Source of the DNA: Woeseiaceae bacterium
GTDB lineage: Bacteria; Pseudomonadota; Gammaproteobacteria; Steroidobacterales; Woeseiaceae
Reading direction: 5' to 3'
Assembly: GCA_013043165.1 (NCBI GenBank)
Contig: JABDOQ010000009.1
Coordinates: 1 to 41,297 of the forward strand
Length of the DNA: 41,297 bases
How positions within the stretch are numbered: the stretch's first letter is position 1; every line of letters begins with the position of its first letter. Shown here piece by piece: positions 40,831-41,297 of the stretch. The notes beneath the pieces are model-generated. The model was not told the origin of the DNA. It made no database searches and was given only the letters and a program-made list of their open reading frames with translations. The position numbers and the translations under genes are program-made.

Positions 40831-41297
40831 ATGGCTAGGAAGGAAAAACCGAAAAGTACCCGGGTGCGCGACTGGATCAACAGGTTCGGCAATTCGGTGC
40901 TCGATGATCCGAATAATGGAATCATCGCTGTCGGCATCGGCAGGAAGAGCGCTGGCCCAATGAACGACGATTCCGAACTTTGCGTAACAGGTTACGTCCG
41001 GCGAAAACTCAGCAAAAGTCAGCTCAAGGCGCGTGGCGTCACAGAATTCAGCGAATCGTTTGCCGCTATATGTGGATCGTCTCCAACCCGGCAGCAGATC
41101 AAAGTCGATGTTGTCGACGCCGGATCCGCGTTCTCGGCCTCTCCGAAACTTCGCGTGGACAGGAGGCAAAGGGGTTCATACGGCGGGCCACCTCCCAGCG
41201 TGGACTTGCAGAAACGATTTGCGGCGATTCGGGGCGGTATTGGAATCACGAATCCGGTCGGCGCGTATCCTCAATTTCTCTCCGTTGGCACCTTGGG
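40831..41297 (+). CDS. Hypothetical protein, possibly N-terminus of a trypsin-like serine protease, cut by window edge
   Basis: Open frame of at least 155 residues from an ATG preceded by AAAGGG. The visible part has no signal peptide. It has NNGIIAVGIGRKSAGPMNDD, LCVTGYVRRKLSKSQLKARG, IKVDVVDAG, and then RFAAIRGGIGITNP, ending LSVGTL at the edge. This order of a GIGxK strand, a VRRKL helix, a GGIGI strand and a GTLG strand resembles the region before the catalytic histidine in some bacterial chymotrypsin-fold proteases. The histidine, aspartate and serine would lie beyond the window, so the call is tentative. It is not in the same frame as, and lies 56 bp after, the GNAT gene. Confidence 0.5.
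   Translation, partial: MARKEKPKSTRVRDWINRFGNSVLDDPNNGIIAVGIGRKSAGPMNDDSELCVTGYVRRKLSKSQLKARGVTEFSESFAAICGSSPTRQQIKVDVVDAGSAFSASPKLRVDRRQRGSYGGPPPSVDLQKRFAAIRGGIGITNPVGAYPQFLSVGTL

Overview
The window reads as chromosomal DNA of a GC-rich, Gram-negative, heterotrophic bacterium, most likely a marine or sediment gammaproteobacterium. I infer this from the DUF4212/solute symporter pair, DjlA, YfaZ and YbaN homologues, and the DUF1302/DUF1329/RND gene set. Woeseiaceae or a nearby order would fit, but no rRNA or other marker gene is present to settle the taxon. No rRNA, tRNA, CRISPR array, intact transposase or phage gene is visible.

Layout. (1) 1-3488, minus: a TAXI-type TRAP transporter, made of a lipoprotein binding subunit and a fused DctQM permease that runs off the left edge. 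The permease carries an unusual lipoyl-like insert. (2) 3754-8891: a sodium:solute symporter with its DUF4212 small subunit and a small anchored protein (minus), divergent from a cNMP-binding/CBS/nucleotidyltransferase protein and a DnaQ-like exonuclease (plus). (3) 8942-9640: a SIMPL-domain periplasmic protein. (4) 9711-23634: a catabolic and transport block. It holds a coniferyl-aldehyde-dehydrogenase-like ALDH (minus), then on plus a lipoprotein PQQ alcohol dehydrogenase with cytochrome c domain, a TPP enzyme of the acetolactate synthase/benzoylformate decarboxylase type, a GlcD-type FAD dehydrogenase, a DUF1302 barrel, a DUF1329 protein, a YCF48-like propeller and an RND/MMPL transporter. 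(5) 23649-32188: mostly singletons, namely an NDH-2-like flavoprotein, a hypothetical, a DUF1295 membrane enzyme, a membrane protein with a pseudopilin-like tail flanked by direct repeats, a DUF885 lipoprotein, a TGS GTPase and a Tat-signal epimerase. (6) 32228-41297: a decayed RelE/ParE toxin, a DUF2934 protein, an uncharacterised three-gene envelope set, a GMC oxidoreductase, DjlA, a YfaZ-like protein, a DsbA-like protein, YbaN, a GNAT protein and the start of a possible protease. Three copies of a ~50 bp AT-rich palindrome are scattered through this last region.

How the genes may work together. The plus-strand run 11321-23634 looks like one long transcription unit. Its gaps are short, and two of its genes overlap by ATGA. 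Its parts form a plausible route for a poorly soluble alcohol or hydroxy acid: outer-membrane barrel and RND/DUF1329/propeller machinery for movement across the envelope, PQQ dehydrogenase for alcohol to aldehyde, ALDH for aldehyde to acid, and FAD 2-hydroxyacid dehydrogenase plus TPP decarboxylase for alpha-hydroxy acid to shortened aldehyde, as in the mandelate pathway. The substrate is unknown. This is the best candidate in the window for an undescribed system.

Smaller points of interest are the lipoyl-like domain in the TRAP permease, the membrane/GspG-like fusion with flanking repeats, the perfect 48 bp palindromes, and an 11-mer (GACCCCGGTTT) found at three convergent gene junctions.
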